A model generated the notes under the pieces. That model was not told the origin of the DNA and did no database searches. It was given only the letters and a program-made list of their open reading frames with translations. Shown one piece after another: positions 36,971 to 50,158 of a DNA stretch of 64,000 nt. The stretch's first letter is position 1. Each line of letters opens with the position of its first letter. Made by a program: the position numbers and the translations under genes. Source of the stretch: DAIOEK01 sp963721445 (GTDB lineage Bacteria; Chloroflexota; Anaerolineae; Anaerolineales; Anaerolineaceae); assembly GCA_963721445.1 (NCBI GenBank), contig CAVRIZ010000005.1, positions 1,240,001 through 1,304,000 on the forward strand, in the 5' to 3' direction.

Positions 36971-37513
36971 TTATTCTTCTTTTAGTTCTTTGCGGCGAAG
37001 CAGGAGGTATAACCCAATCCCGATCAACACTACCGGCCAACCCTGACCGATCACACCCAGGATTTTCAAACCTGTCTCACCCTGAAGGATCATTCCACCG
37101 GTCGCAGCCAGGATCCCACCAGGGATGAGAGGCCACCACATGAAATAGCGGGTACCGTCTTCTTCCGGAACTACCAGGGAGAGCAGCGAGATCAACAACC
37201 AACCTAGCGAGAAGATCATCAGGAAGAGACCGCCTTTGCCGTCTTCTGATATCAACGAGCCAAGTTTTTCCATTACGACGATTCCAGCACCCACTCCACT
37301 GATGATCCCTCCGGGGATGAGTAAACCACGGCTGTGGGCTGCCAGACCAGCCACCAGAAATATCACACCGATGGCGAGTACCAGGTACATCTCAATATCA
37401 GTTCGAATAATATTGGCCAAAAGGTTCATAATTCCGATAGCCACCAGGATCGCCCCGACAACCATACCACCACGTTTGGATCGATTCTTTTTAGTCACAA
37501 GATTTTCGTTCAT
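36971..37513 (-). CDS. Hypothetical five- or six-segment membrane protein
   Basis: Membrane protein of 180 residues with paired Gly-rich helices (GGMVVGAILVAIGIMNLL, LLIPGGIISGVGAGIVV, LLLRRKELKEE at the end). It resembles LiaI/LiaF-like or DUF5668-type small membrane proteins by layout only. A minus-strand terminator follows closely. Function unknown. Confidence 0.6.
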   Translation of the reverse strand: MNENLVTKKNRSKRGGMVVGAILVAIGIMNLLANIIRTDIEMYLVLAIGVIFLVAGLAAHSRGLLIPGGIISGVGAGIVVMEKLGSLISEDGKGGLFLMIFSLGWLLISLLSLVVPEEDGTRYFMWWPLIPGGILAATGGMILQGETGLKILGVIGQGWPVVLIGIGLYLLLRRKELKEE

Positions 37514-37629
37514 TTTTCTTTCTCCTTATTATCACAATTCGTGTTTGATTTCTATGTGAATGATACGCTCCCTGCCCTATCTACGCATGTAGTAGTGGTC
37601 ACGATAGACGGTCAGATATTCTCCATGAC

Positions 37630-37660
37630 GGTCATATTTTAACCATGACCCTGCTATAAT
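37630..37660 (+). promoter_or_regulatory. Leaderless promoter with overlapping inverted repeat
   Basis: TGC-TATAAT extended -10 (TATAAT 37655-37660) ends exactly 6 nt before the ATG at 37667. An inverted repeat GGTCAT/ATGACC (37630-37635 and 37645-37650) sits just upstream and a further GGTCA lies 17 bases before it; a repressor or activator site is possible. Confidence 0.55.
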
Positions 37661-37666
37661 TTCTCT

Positions 37667-39760
37667 ATGAAAAATAATCCCCTAACTCCCTTCTTTCAAC
37701 CGAAAGGCATCGTTCTATGTGGTGCCTCCCAGGATCCCAATAAACTGGGTTACGCCCTGGCGCGAAATTTGGTCCGGAGCGGATATCCCGGTGTGATCCA
37801 TTTTGTCAATCCGCGCGGTGGAGAACTATTCGGGCAAACCATCTTGACCTCGATCTTAGATACGCCTGATCCTGTCGACTTGGCCGTCCTGTTGGTTCCA
37901 CCGCAGGCTGTCCCACAAATGATGGAAGAAACCGGAAAAAGGGGAATCAAAGCTGCCATCGTTGCCACCGGCGGATTCCGCGAGGTCGGCCCGGAAGGGG
38001 CTTTGTTGGAGGAACAGGTTTTTCAGATCGCCAATCAATACGGCATTCGTTTCATCGGACCGAATTGCGTGGGAATCATCAATACCCACTATCCTCTGGA
38101 GACCACCTTCCTGCAACCGCCTGGACCCCCTGCCGGAGAAATTGCTTTCCTGTCTCATTCCGGGGCCATCTGTGCTGCTGTGATCGATTGGATTCGCGGA
38201 CAGGGTGGCGGGCTTTCCCATCTCATTAGCCTGGGTAACCAAACCAGTGTGAGCGAGGTGGACGTCTTGCCGGAAATGGCGGCGGATCCGCATACGAAAG
38301 TCATCACACTCTACCTGGAAGGCGTAAAGGATGGGCGAAAATTCATCGAAACTGCCTCCCGAGTTGCACGGAAGAAGCCCATTGTGGCGTTGAAGGTGGG
38401 ACGATTCGAGAGCGGTAAACGAGCAGCAGCCAGCCACACGGGCGCACTGGCGGGACAGGAAGCAGCGTTCGACGCGGCATTCGCAAAAGCCGGTGTGTTG
38501 CGAGCTAATACGACGGAAGAAATGTTCCAATGGGCGCGTGCCCTGGCATGGTGCCCATTGCCAAAGGGGAACCGAGTGGCGGTACTCACCAACTCGGGCG
38601 GACCTGGCGTTACTGCCGCGGATGCCCTGGAAATGCACGGTATGAAGTTGGCAGACCTCAGCCCCGAGACGAAATCCGGCTTACAGAAGCTTCTTCCCGC
38701 CGCCGCCAGTCTGCAAAATCCGGTCGATATGCTGGCAGGCGCGGGCCCGGAGCATTTCAGTGGCAGTCTGGAGCTGATCCTGAACGACAGCGGGGTCGAT
38801 TCGGTGATCGTCATTTCGCCTCCACCTCCACCCAGTACGACAGGTGCGCTGGTAAAAGCGATGCTCCCTGTTATTCAATCACACCAAAAACCGGTTCTGT
38901 TCGCGCTGATGGGTGAAGAACAGATCAAAGAAGCGGTTTCCCTGGCGAGGGCGGCACAGATCCCCGATTACCGCTTCCCGGAATGGGCTGCCTCCGCCCT
39001 AGGCGCGCTCACCAAATACGCCACGTTTCTCGAAACGCCGGTTGAAGAGATAGTGACCATGCCGGGAATACTCCAGAAGAAGGCAGCGAAGTTGTTATTG
39101 AATGCGAGAAAGGGAGAATGGCTGGATCAGGATACCGTCCTGGCTTTGTTGGACGCCTACGGGATCCAGACCATCGGATTGAAACTGGCAGAGACTGCCG
39201 ACCAGGCAGCAAGGTTAGCGGGGAAACTTGGTTATCCCGTGGTATTGAAACTGGCTTCGCCTGACATTGCCCACAAATCCGATATAGGCGGGGTCCTGCT
39301 GAATATAAACTCCGCCAAAGAGGTACACACCGGGTTCGAGTTAATCATGGAACGGGCTCGCAAGGCAAAACCGGATGCCCGAATTGACGGTGTTCACGTC
39401 CAAAAGATGGCCGGCGCGGGGCAGGAAGTTATCACCGGATTTGTGCGTGACCCCATGTTTGGTCCGATGCTGATGTTCGGTTCTGGCGGGGTCGAAGTAG
39501 AAGGGTTGAAAGATGTCGCGTTTGGCATCGCACCCCTCACCCGCCTGGAAGCCCGCCAGATGATTTAATCCACCTGGGCAGGGAGAAAACTGCAAGGTTT
39601 TCGCAGCATATCCCAAGCGGACACGCTGGCTGCCGAGGATGTCTTGTTGCGTTTATCGCAGCTGGCAATGGGCCATCCTCAAATACAGGAATTGGAGATC
39701 AATCCGCTCAAGGTATTGGTCCATGGTGCACTCGCTATCGATGTACGCGGAAAGATGTAA
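37667..39760 (+). pseudogene. ADP-forming acyl-CoA/acetate-CoA ligase with in-frame stop
   Basis: NDP-forming acyl-CoA synthetase (fused alpha and beta subunits), making acetate or acylate plus ATP from acyl-CoA. Alpha domain: IVLCGASQDPNKLG, the swinging His region FLSHSGAICAAVIDW, VALKVGRFESGKRAAASHTGAL. Beta/ATP-grasp domain from about residue 480 (GYPVVLKLASPDIAHKSDIGGV). At 39566-39568 an in-frame TAA follows ARQMI. The same frame continues STWAGRKLQGFRSISQADTL to GALAIDVRGKM, the normal C-terminus. One G-to-T change (GAA) would restore it, so the gene is nearly intact. Confidence 0.85.
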
Positions 39761-39764
39761 TCAT

Positions 39765-39942
39765 GTAGGGTGGGTTGCCTTTAGGGCAACCCACCATCGA
39801 TTTCTTGTTAATTCATCCGTACAATTGGTAAAACCCCTGTCATGCTGAGCCGACCACGTCGGCAAGCATCACTACCAAACTCTTACTCACGCCACCAATA
39901 ACAGGAATGGTGGGTCGATAAAAACCACTCAACCCACCCTAC
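39765..39942. mobile_element. Candidate MITE-like element with 12-bp terminal inverted repeats
   Basis: A 178-base element bounded by GTAGGGTGGGTT and its perfect complement. It carries an internal GGTGGGTTGCC hairpin next to the left end and a CATGCTGAGCCGACC module. No coding capacity and no clear target-site duplication. It begins 4 bases after the acyl-CoA synthetase stop and may also terminate it. This end sequence resembles RAYT-type repeats described in other bacteria. Confidence 0.65.
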
Positions 39943-40143
39943 TATTTCCGCGCGATCAAAATGACGGTCTGATATATACGCAACTGGTTTTCACACGTTG
40001 CTTGAGTCGCGAATCCCAACAACAATTCCCAGACTAAGACTAATCCACACATTTTCTACACAATTCGAACAGATGTCCTTCATACACCTGAAATATCCTG
40101 TAATAGACAGAATAGGATTCATCACTTAGGAAGGATTTTTCAT

Positions 40144-41601
40144 ATGAAGAATAGTTCGGGGAAGAAAGCCGGAGTTTCCAGAAAACTCCTGTATGTGGCA
40201 ATTGTATTCTTGATTCTTGCAGTTAGTGGCGCCTTCGGTTATTACAAATTGATCTACAAGCCACCCTCCAAGACGACCACCTCATCACTCCAAACCACAT
40301 CCGTAAAGCGCGGTGACTTGGTCTTATATGCTAGCGGAACGGGTACCCTGGTTTCCAAACAAACAGCCAGCCTCGGATTCCAGACAAGCGGGCAGGTGGC
40401 ATCAGTAAAAGTCAAGGAGGGAGACCGGGTTGTGTCTGGGCAGGTCCTGGCCACTCTGGATGACTTTTCCATTCTGATTTCATACAACCAGGCAAAACGG
40501 GCATTGGCAGAATTAACGTCGGATGCCGCCATTGCCACCGCGGAAGAAACGGTGGCGAACTCCAAGACAACAGTTCAGGACGCCTTGAATACGCTCATTT
40601 ATTTGATCAGCCCAACGGTATATCGGTATGAGACCAATTTGGAAAAAGCGCAGGCAGCACTAATTGAGACACAAGCGGCTTCGAGTGCAAATCCGAGTGA
40701 GGAAAATACCGTGAAACTGCAAGCCGCAGAAAAGCTGGTGGCCAATGCGCAGAAGAGTGTTAAATCAGGCTGGGATTGGTGGGCAAAGACCTATGTCCCA
40801 GAAATGTTCACATCGGTCCAACGAACCCGTTCCGGTACAACAAAGACAACCAGCAAACCCAACGATGCTGAAATCGCATCCACCCGGGCAGCTTACACAT
40901 TGGCAAAGGCAACACTCCAGGAAAACGAGTACTATCTGGCAGCACTTAAGGGTGAAGAAATCCCATCGAATGCTACTGGATCCAGTCTGACAACCCTGGA
41001 AGAGGCGAAAGAGGCTTTGAAAACCGCCGAGAAATCACTCCAGTATGCAACTATCACCTCGCCAATTACTGGGATGGTCACATCGGTAACAATTGCAGTG
41101 GGAGATTCAGTTGGAACGGATACCGTGATAACGATCGCGGATAATAGTACACCGATAATTGAATTCTATCTTGACGAAGAGGATTGGGACAATGTGTCAC
41201 CGGGTTACGATGTTGAGGTGATCTTTGATTCGCTGCCCGATAAAACGTATACCGGCAAAGTCATAGAAGTCAGCCCGGTATTGGTCAGTTCAAACGGCTC
41301 CACTCTCGTGAAAGGTCTCGCTGAATTGAACAATGTCTCGCAGGTTGTAAAAGAAAATTTGATACTCGGCTTGAACGCTTCTGTCGATGTGATTGGCGGG
41401 CGGGCTGATGCAGCCACACTTGTTTCTGTGGATGCACTCCATGAAGTCAGTCCGGGAGTATATGGTGTGTTCGTGCAAAAGAATAATACATTGACATTTA
41501 CTAAAGTGGATATCGGCATCATGGACACCATCAACGCCGAAGTGAAATCCGGTTTGAACCCCGGGGATGTTGTAAGCACCGGCTTACTGGAGACGAATTG
41601 A
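40144..41601 (+). CDS. HlyD/MacA-type periplasmic adaptor subunit
   Basis: Adaptor of 485 residues for a tripartite efflux system. N-terminal membrane helix (about 12-35), biotinyl-lipoyl motif (LGFQTSGQVASVKVKEGDRVVSGQVLA), long coiled coil (about 120-300), beta-barrel (TSPITGMVTSVTIAVGDSVG) and a C-terminal region. AGGAAGG lies 8 bases before ATG. First gene of a six-gene cluster with an ABC ATPase, permease, lipoprotein and two-component genes. Substrate unknown; MacA relatives export macrolides, peptides or siderophores. Confidence 0.88.
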   Translation: MKNSSGKKAGVSRKLLYVAIVFLILAVSGAFGYYKLIYKPPSKTTTSSLQTTSVKRGDLVLYASGTGTLVSKQTASLGFQTSGQVASVKVKEGDRVVSGQVLATLDDFSILISYNQAKRALAELTSDAAIATAEETVANSKTTVQDALNTLIYLISPTVYRYETNLEKAQAALIETQAASSANPSEENTVKLQAAEKLVANAQKSVKSGWDWWAKTYVPEMFTSVQRTRSGTTKTTSKPNDAEIASTRAAYTLAKATLQENEYYLAALKGEEIPSNATGSSLTTLEEAKEALKTAEKSLQYATITSPITGMVTSVTIAVGDSVGTDTVITIADNSTPIIEFYLDEEDWDNVSPGYDVEVIFDSLPDKTYTGKVIEVSPVLVSSNGSTLVKGLAELNNVSQVVKENLILGLNASVDVIGGRADAATLVSVDALHEVSPGVYGVFVQKNNTLTFTKVDIGIMDTINAEVKSGLNPGDVVSTGLLETN

Positions 41602-42336
41602 TGACCCGCTCGTACGATAATTGAAACCATCGATATCACCAAGCATTACGGAATGGGCGACGCAACCGTCATGGCCTTGGATGGAATCAGCATCAGTATA
41701 GAAGCAGGGGAATTTGTAGGAATCATGGGTCCATCGGGGTCGGGAAAAAGCACATTGATGCATATACTTGGCTGTCTGTCACGTCCAACATCTGGAACCT
41801 ATATCTTGGATGGCGTTGACGTCAGCGAGATGGATAAGGCGGAACTGGCAATGATCCGTAACCAAAAACTAGGCTTCATCTTTCAGGCGTATAACCTGTT
41901 ACCGCGAACCTCCGCCTTGCGAAATGTAATGCTTACCCAGATATACAACCGAGAAAACCATCGCAGCCGGGAGGAAAGTGAAAAAGAAGCTGCGGAGATG
42001 CTTGAAAAGGTTGGACTGGCTGATCGGAAAGACCATCAACCTCAGGAACTCTCGGGAGGTCAGCAACAGCGGGTTGCCATTGCTCGTGCGTTGATCAATC
42101 ACCCGGCTGTCATTATCGCAGATGAGCCTACTGGGAACCTGGATAGTAAATCTGGTGTAGAAATCATGGCGTTACTTCATCAACTTCATGAGCAGGGAAC
42201 CACAATCGTGATGGTTACCCATGACTTAAAAATTGCAGCCCATACTCAGCGGACGATCCATCTTGAAGATGGTTTGATCAGCTCTATTCTGCATAACGGG
42301 AATGGACATATGGAGGCAATCCTTGAAACCAATTGA
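41601..42336 (+). CDS. MacB-type ABC transporter ATP-binding protein, start region frameshifted
   Basis: ATPase of the MacB/LolD class. The frame carries Walker A GPSGSGKST, the Q-loop (FQAYNLLPR), signature LSGGQQQR, Walker B (VIIADEPTGNLD) and switch His (VTHDLK). The ATG at 41601 (overlapping the adaptor stop) gives only MTRSYDN before a stop at 41622; the frame holding the rest has no ATG until 41653, which would drop the A-loop Tyr (ITKHYG). A single extra base before 41622 explains both. The cleanest reading is a +1 frameshift at the N-terminus. Confidence 0.82.
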
Positions 42337-43555
42337 GCTATTTCGGATTGCGGCAGAAGCGCTGCAAAAGAATAAAGTTCGATCGTTATTGACCATGCTG
42401 GGAATTATCATCGGCGTATCTGCTGTGATCATTATGGTTGCCATCAGTGCCGGGACAGAAGCAACCATTAAAGATCAAATTGAAGGTCTCGGATCCAATC
42501 TGTTGTATGTGAGGGGAAGCTTTTCCCGGGGAGGAAATCGCGCCATGGGACCGGAGGCTGGTGGGCTGGTCTATGATGATGCCTGGGCAATTCAGGACCA
42601 GATCAAAGGAGTAGGTGGCGTGGTGGTCGATCAAGGAACCAGCTCGACAGTTAAATCCGAATCTGCCACCCTTGAAGAGATCACAATTACGGGAACTACT
42701 CCAGATTTTCCATCTGTGCGGGACTTTTCCGTCGCAAAAGGCCGCTTCTTTAATATGACCGATCTGGAAAGGAAAAAAAAGGTCGCGATTCTAGGGTCGG
42801 ACCTGGCAGTTGAGTTATTCGGGGAAACCGATCCAATCGGGCAGACCATCAGCGTGGGGAGCACAAAACTGGCAGTGATCGGAGTCATGGCTTCTAAAGG
42901 TACTGTTGGAAATGTAGATTATGACTCACACATGTTCATTCCAATCACAGTCCTTTTCCAGAAATTCGTGCCCACCCAATTCTCGAAAATTATTGGTGAT
43001 CGGGTGAACCAGATCGTGGTCGAGGTGAATAGTGACAGCACCCTTGAGACTGTTCAAAACCAGATCACCTTGCTACTGGCAAAACGGCATAATGTTTCGA
43101 CAGATAATGCTGATTTCAGTATTTCCACCCAGCAGGATATTATCGCGACCCGCGAATCAACCACTTCCGCGTTTCGATCGCTTTTAGCCTGGGTGGCGGG
43201 TGTGTCCCTCATCGTAGGTGGTATAGGGATCATGAATATCATGATGGTCAGTGTGACCGAGCGGACGCGCGAAATCGGTATTCGCCAATCGGTTGGAGCT
43301 ACACCCAACGATATCCGGTTGCAGTTTCTTACTGAAGCTGTCTTACTCAGTCTGATCGGGGGATTAATTGGTGTTCTAACCGGGCTGGGTGGATCCTGGA
43401 TATTTGGCTCAGTCAGCGATATGCGTACGGTGGTTGTTCCAAGCTCTATCCTGCTGGCTTTTCTATCAGCGGCGGCTGTTGGGATTTTCTTTGGTTTTTT
43501 TCCAGCCAACCAGGCAGCTCAACTTGATCCTATCGACGCATTACGATACGAATAA
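42323..43555 (+). CDS. MacB-type ABC transporter permease
   Basis: Permease of about 410 residues with the FtsX/MacB layout: one N-terminal helix (LLTMLGIIIGVSAVIIMVAIS), a large extracytoplasmic domain (about 50-280), then three C-terminal helices. The SVTERTREIGIRQSVGA motif contacts the ATPase. The best start is the TTG at 42323, 7 bases after GGAGG; an upstream ATG at 42302 is in frame but inside the ATPase gene. The last 14 bases of the ATPase overlap this start. Confidence 0.88.
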   Translation: MKPIELFRIAAEALQKNKVRSLLTMLGIIIGVSAVIIMVAISAGTEATIKDQIEGLGSNLLYVRGSFSRGGNRAMGPEAGGLVYDDAWAIQDQIKGVGGVVVDQGTSSTVKSESATLEEITITGTTPDFPSVRDFSVAKGRFFNMTDLERKKKVAILGSDLAVELFGETDPIGQTISVGSTKLAVIGVMASKGTVGNVDYDSHMFIPITVLFQKFVPTQFSKIIGDRVNQIVVEVNSDSTLETVQNQITLLLAKRHNVSTDNADFSISTQQDIIATRESTTSAFRSLLAWVAGVSLIVGGIGIMNIMMVSVTERTREIGIRQSVGATPNDIRLQFLTEAVLLSLIGGLIGVLTGLGGSWIFGSVSDMRTVVVPSSILLAFLSAAAVGIFFGFFPANQAAQLDPIDALRYE

Positions 43556-43576
43556 GGAATTTCGAAGGAGATCTGA

Positions 43577-44227
43577 ATGAAATCCAAAATATCTTTTCTT
43601 ACAGCAATATTGATCTGCACATTATTAACCTCTTGTACAGCTGTTGGATCTGCCCAATCTGGAATAATATCTACCGGCTCCACGGCCACTTCGACGGCAG
43701 CAAACAATCTTCCGACATCAGCATTGCTCATCGTAGGAAGTCTAAAACTTGAGGGGACCGATCAGACCATCACGCCAGCACAGGCGAGCGATTTGTTATT
43801 CCTTTGGCAGGGGTACAAAGAATTAAGTACACGAAATTCTGCTGCTCCTGAAGAGAAAGCTGCCATCCTCAATCAGGTGGAAAAATCGATGACGACAGAG
43901 CAGATGACCGCAATCTCCGCTTTGAATCTGTCCATGAAAGATGTTTTGACGATGGCTCGGGAACGAAGTAGTACGTCCAGCTCAAACACTACATCCAATT
44001 CAAACCGGAGTGGAACAAATGGCACTGGGGGCGGTCCGGGGGGAATGATCATAACCTTCGATGGAGGTGGACCCGGAGGTCTGCCACCAGACGGAATAAG
44101 CCCACGTTCGTCAGGACAAACGAGCACCAATACCACTCAAAGAGCTTCGAGAATATCGGATAATATGGCTGACGCATTACTTGATCCATTAATTAAATTG
44201 TTGGAAGGACGCATTGCGGGAAAATAG
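43577..44227 (+). CDS. Hypothetical lipoprotein with a Gly/Pro-rich region
   Basis: Lipoprotein of 216 residues with signal MKSKISFLTAILICTLLTSC and Cys at about residue 20. A short helical domain (about 50-120) is followed by a Ser/Asn/Thr stretch and a Gly/Pro-rich run (GTGGGPGGMIITFDGGGPGG). The helical part is similar in style to lipoproteins found with MacAB-type pumps. It may sit outside the membrane as a pump partner or a sensor. No known domain recognised. Confidence 0.6.
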   Translation: MKSKISFLTAILICTLLTSCTAVGSAQSGIISTGSTATSTAANNLPTSALLIVGSLKLEGTDQTITPAQASDLLFLWQGYKELSTRNSAAPEEKAAILNQVEKSMTTEQMTAISALNLSMKDVLTMARERSSTSSSNTTSNSNRSGTNGTGGGPGGMIITFDGGGPGGLPPDGISPRSSGQTSTNTTQRASRISDNMADALLDPLIKLLEGRIAGK

Positions 44228-44321
44228 TCCAAGATTATTATTATTTTGTGGTTTGGTTGGGAGGTTCAGTAGCATAGAAGTTTGGAAATATAATCAAGTA
44301 TGATTCAAGTTAAAGGACAGC

Positions 44322-45005
44322 ATGTCAAAGAGTGTATTGGTAGTCGATGATGAAGAGCATCTAACCAGCCTGGTAAAGGTTTACCTGGAACGGGAAGGTT
44401 TCTTGGTCATGGTAGCCAATAATGGATTGGAAGGATTTAACCTGGCAAAAAGAGAAAAGCCGAATTTGATTATTCTCGATATCATGATGCCAGATATGGA
44501 TGGATACGAATTTCTGAGAGAATATCGGAAGGTAAGTGTTGCTCCGGTTATCTTCCTCACGGCCAAAGTGGATGAAGAGGAGAAAGTTGTGGGATTGGAA
44601 ATTGGAGCAGACGATTACATTACAAAACCGTTTTATCCTCGCGAGTTGATGGCAAGGGTCAGAGCAGTGTTGCGAAGGGAAAATAAAAAACAATTGACTG
44701 ACAAAGTGTTCCAGGTGGCAGATATCACACTGGACTACGAAGCGCATTCCATTCTGGTATCAGATCAATTTATAGATTTGACGCCATCCGAATTTGAAAT
44801 TCTTGCTTCCCTCATGTCCAGTCCTGGAAAGGTGTTTTCCAGGTTGGACCTGTTGGATGCTCTACAGGGTGTCCGTTATGAAGGATATGAACGGACTATT
44901 GATCTCCACATTAAAAATCTCCGAGCAAAGCTGAGAAATGCTCATGGGAGTCAGCAATATATCGATACGATCTACGGAGTTGGGTATCGTTTTTGCCGGA
45001 ATTGA
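44322..45005 (+). CDS. OmpR family response regulator
   Basis: Response regulator of 227 residues: DDEEH near the start, phospho-acceptor Asp in IILDIMMPDMDG (about residue 53), Lys in YITKPFYPRELMARV, and an OmpR winged helix (TLDYEAHSILVSDQFI, then ERTIDLHIKNLRAKL). AAGGA precedes the ATG. It is followed by a broken kinase and sits downstream of a MacAB-type pump, which it probably controls. Confidence 0.9.
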   Translation: MSKSVLVVDDEEHLTSLVKVYLEREGFLVMVANNGLEGFNLAKREKPNLIILDIMMPDMDGYEFLREYRKVSVAPVIFLTAKVDEEEKVVGLEIGADDYITKPFYPRELMARVRAVLRRENKKQLTDKVFQVADITLDYEAHSILVSDQFIDLTPSEFEILASLMSSPGKVFSRLDLLDALQGVRYEGYERTIDLHIKNLRAKLRNAHGSQQYIDTIYGVGYRFCRN

Positions 45006-45010
45006 GAGTT

Positions 45011-46377
45011 ATGAAAAGTATTACTATTAAATTGACACTGGCATTTCTTGCCATTAGCGCCCTGACAATCGGAATGGTGGTCATCGTCAATCAGCGCGGG
45101 ACCAATAGAGAATTCAACACCTATCTTCTGAATCTGGATCGTTCCAGTATCGCCGAGCACTTTGTAACCTATTATCAGGAAAATGGATCGTGGCAACAGG
45201 TTAATTCGGCGTTGCCCGGTTTATATCAATCCCTGAAAATCCCAATCAGCCCGGAATACCCTCCTCCCTTTATTTTGACCGATCCATCCTATCGGGTGAT
45301 TGTGGGTAGTGGGATATATCATCCAGGAGATGTCCTATTAATTCGGGATCAAGTAGGTTCGCTACCTATTATCGTCGGGCAGCAGGCGGTAGGGTACCTT
45401 GATATTCGAAATCCGGTACCACGTCCTGGACCTAATGAGCCCAGCTTCCTCGATCGGGTCAACCGGTTGATGATCGAGAGCGGCGTCATTGCAATCCTGA
45501 TTGCACTTATCTTTGGCATTCTTATCTCGCGATTCTTCACCCGTCCTCTCCGTGAGTTAACACTTGCCGCCAGGGAAGTATCGAAAGGCAACCTGGATCA
45601 ACGGGTTAACAGTACGGTCTACCGATGAATTGGGGGAACTGGCTCGAGTATTCAACGAAATGACAGGCAAATTAAGAAATGCAATGGATTCGCGTAAACA
45701 GATGACAGCAGATATTGCCCATGAATTACGCACGCCTATCAGCGTGATTCTTGGTCACGCTGAAGGAATTCACGATGAGGTATTGCCATTGAATCCTGAA
45801 ACCATTGAGATAATTCGGGAAGAAGCAATCCGTCTTGATCATTTAGTAGAAGATTTGCGGACCCTCTCTCTGACTGATTCAGGGGAACTCCGGCTTGAAC
45901 GGGTACCGTGTTCCCCGAATATTCTCCTCAACAAAGTCCGTGATCTCTTTCTATATCAGGCAACCGCAAAAGGCATCACAATCGAAATGGTTTTGGATGA
46001 TAGGTTGGAAGACATATCAGTTGACACGAATCGGTTGGTGCAAGTTTTTAGTAATTTGATGGATAACGCCATCCGGTCCACACCCAGCGGCGGGACCATC
46101 CGCCTGTCAGGCAAAATGATCGAAGGCGATATAGTAATGGGAGTCCATGATACGGGAAGCGGAATACCAGAAGGAGAACTTGAAAAGATATTTGATCGAT
46201 TATACAGGACCGATCAGGCCCGGATCCGGGACAAAGGCGGATCTGGTCTTGGATTGGCTATCGCCCGGTCGATTATCGAGCAACATGGTGGGTCGATTTG
46301 GGCGGAGAGTGAAATGTAATAAAGGAACCAGGATCTATATCAGACTATCGATGTATAAACCAGAGAGAGAAGAATAA
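45011..46377 (+). pseudogene. Sensor histidine kinase, two frameshifts
   Basis: HAMP-HisKA-HATPase sensor kinase of about 453 residues if repaired. N-terminal helix, periplasmic domain, second helix and HAMP start (RELTLAAREVSKGNLDQRV) are in the first frame. A +1 shift near 45614 leads to STDELGELARVFNEM, HisKA IAHELRTPISVIL and HATPase (NLMDNAIRSTPSGG, GSGLGLAIARS). A second +1 shift near 46315 restores the end NKGTRIYIRLS. Either two errors or decay; each frame stops within 14 bases of its break. Paired with the preceding regulator. Confidence 0.82.
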
Positions 46378-46431
46378 TGCTGGATCGTTCGCCATTAATG
46401 CGGTTGATATCCGTGATTCAGTTTAAACGAG

Positions 46432-46480
46432 ATAGACATCCCCTTTTTCAGAAACGAATTCAGAGAAAGGGGATGTCTAT
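46432..46480. terminator. Bidirectional terminator at the end of the rRNA operon
   Basis: A long inverted repeat (ATAGACATCCCC...GGGGATGTCTAT) with flanking A/T tracts lies between the kinase gene and the 3' end of the 5S rRNA. Confidence 0.7.
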
Positions 46481-46501
46481 TGGTATTAATAAAATAAAAG
46501 C

Positions 46502-46621
46502 CTCTTGGCAATGACCTACTCTCCCAGAAGGTCGCCCTCCAAGTACCATCGGCGCTGGCAAGCTTAACTTCCGGGTTCGAGATGTTACCGGGTGTACCCT
46601 TGCCGCTCCAATCACCAAGAG
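46502..46621 (-). rRNA. rrf: 5S ribosomal RNA
   Basis: About 120 nt. Ends CTCTTGG and CCAAGAG pair; conserved GAACCCGGAAGTTAAGC is present. Last gene of the rRNA operon. Confidence 0.9.
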
Positions 46622-46704
46622 ACTTTATTTACAAAGTCTGAGTGAATAGTGATGATGTAAGTTGATTGCAGATGTTATAGAAGAAGGAGTACCGAGTTCT
46701 CCGC

Positions 46705-49680
<2,976 letters not shown>

Positions 49681-49992
49681 TGCGGAGAATTCGATACTTC
49701 TTCCTTCATCACATCTACAAAATTTCAATTCGCATGAAATGCAATTCAAAATTGGCCTACATCATCACTATTCAATTATTAAAGTACTGATCTTTCAAGC
49801 CGGTTGTCCGGCTCCGAGTATTGCTGATCTGTGATCAGAAGCACTCGGAGGCTTCGTACAACCTATTCTATTTTGAGACAAATCGACCCGGCATTTGCCG
49901 GGCCTGTATTAAGTCGGGCATTTGCCTAAAACTTATTGGATCGAAGTTCGTTTGACTAAATTCAGTTTCTATCTCCTGCGGTAAGCAGCCAG
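49681..49992 (-). other. Spacer between tRNA-Ala and 23S
   Basis: About 310 bases with no gene. It holds a CACGTGATGCGGAG-like stem next to the 23S 5' end (processing stem) and two CGAGT...ACTCGG tracts near 49810-49850, plausible RNase III or antitermination structures. Confidence 0.45.
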
Positions 49993-50065
49993 TGGAGATG
50001 AGGGGATTCGAACCCCTGACCTCCGCCATGCAAAGGCGGCGCTCTCCCAACTAAGCTACATCCCC
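49993..50065 (-). tRNA. tRNA-Ala (TGC)
   Basis: Acceptor GGGGATG pairs with CATCTCC apart from one mismatch; anticodon stem CCGCC/GGCGG with loop TTTGCAT gives TGC. Second tRNA of the rRNA spacer. Confidence 0.92.
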
Positions 50066-50084
50066 GTATTATTCCCACGGGTAG

Positions 50085-50158
50085 TGGGCCTTTCAGGGCT
50101 CGAACCTGAGACCTTGCCCTTATCAGAGGCACGCTCTAACCAACTGAGCTAAAGGCCC
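50085..50158 (-). tRNA. tRNA-Ile (GAT)
   Basis: Acceptor GGGCCTT, anticodon stem TGCCT/GGGCA with loop CTGATAA gives GAT. First tRNA of the rRNA spacer, next to the 16S 3' end. Confidence 0.92.
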
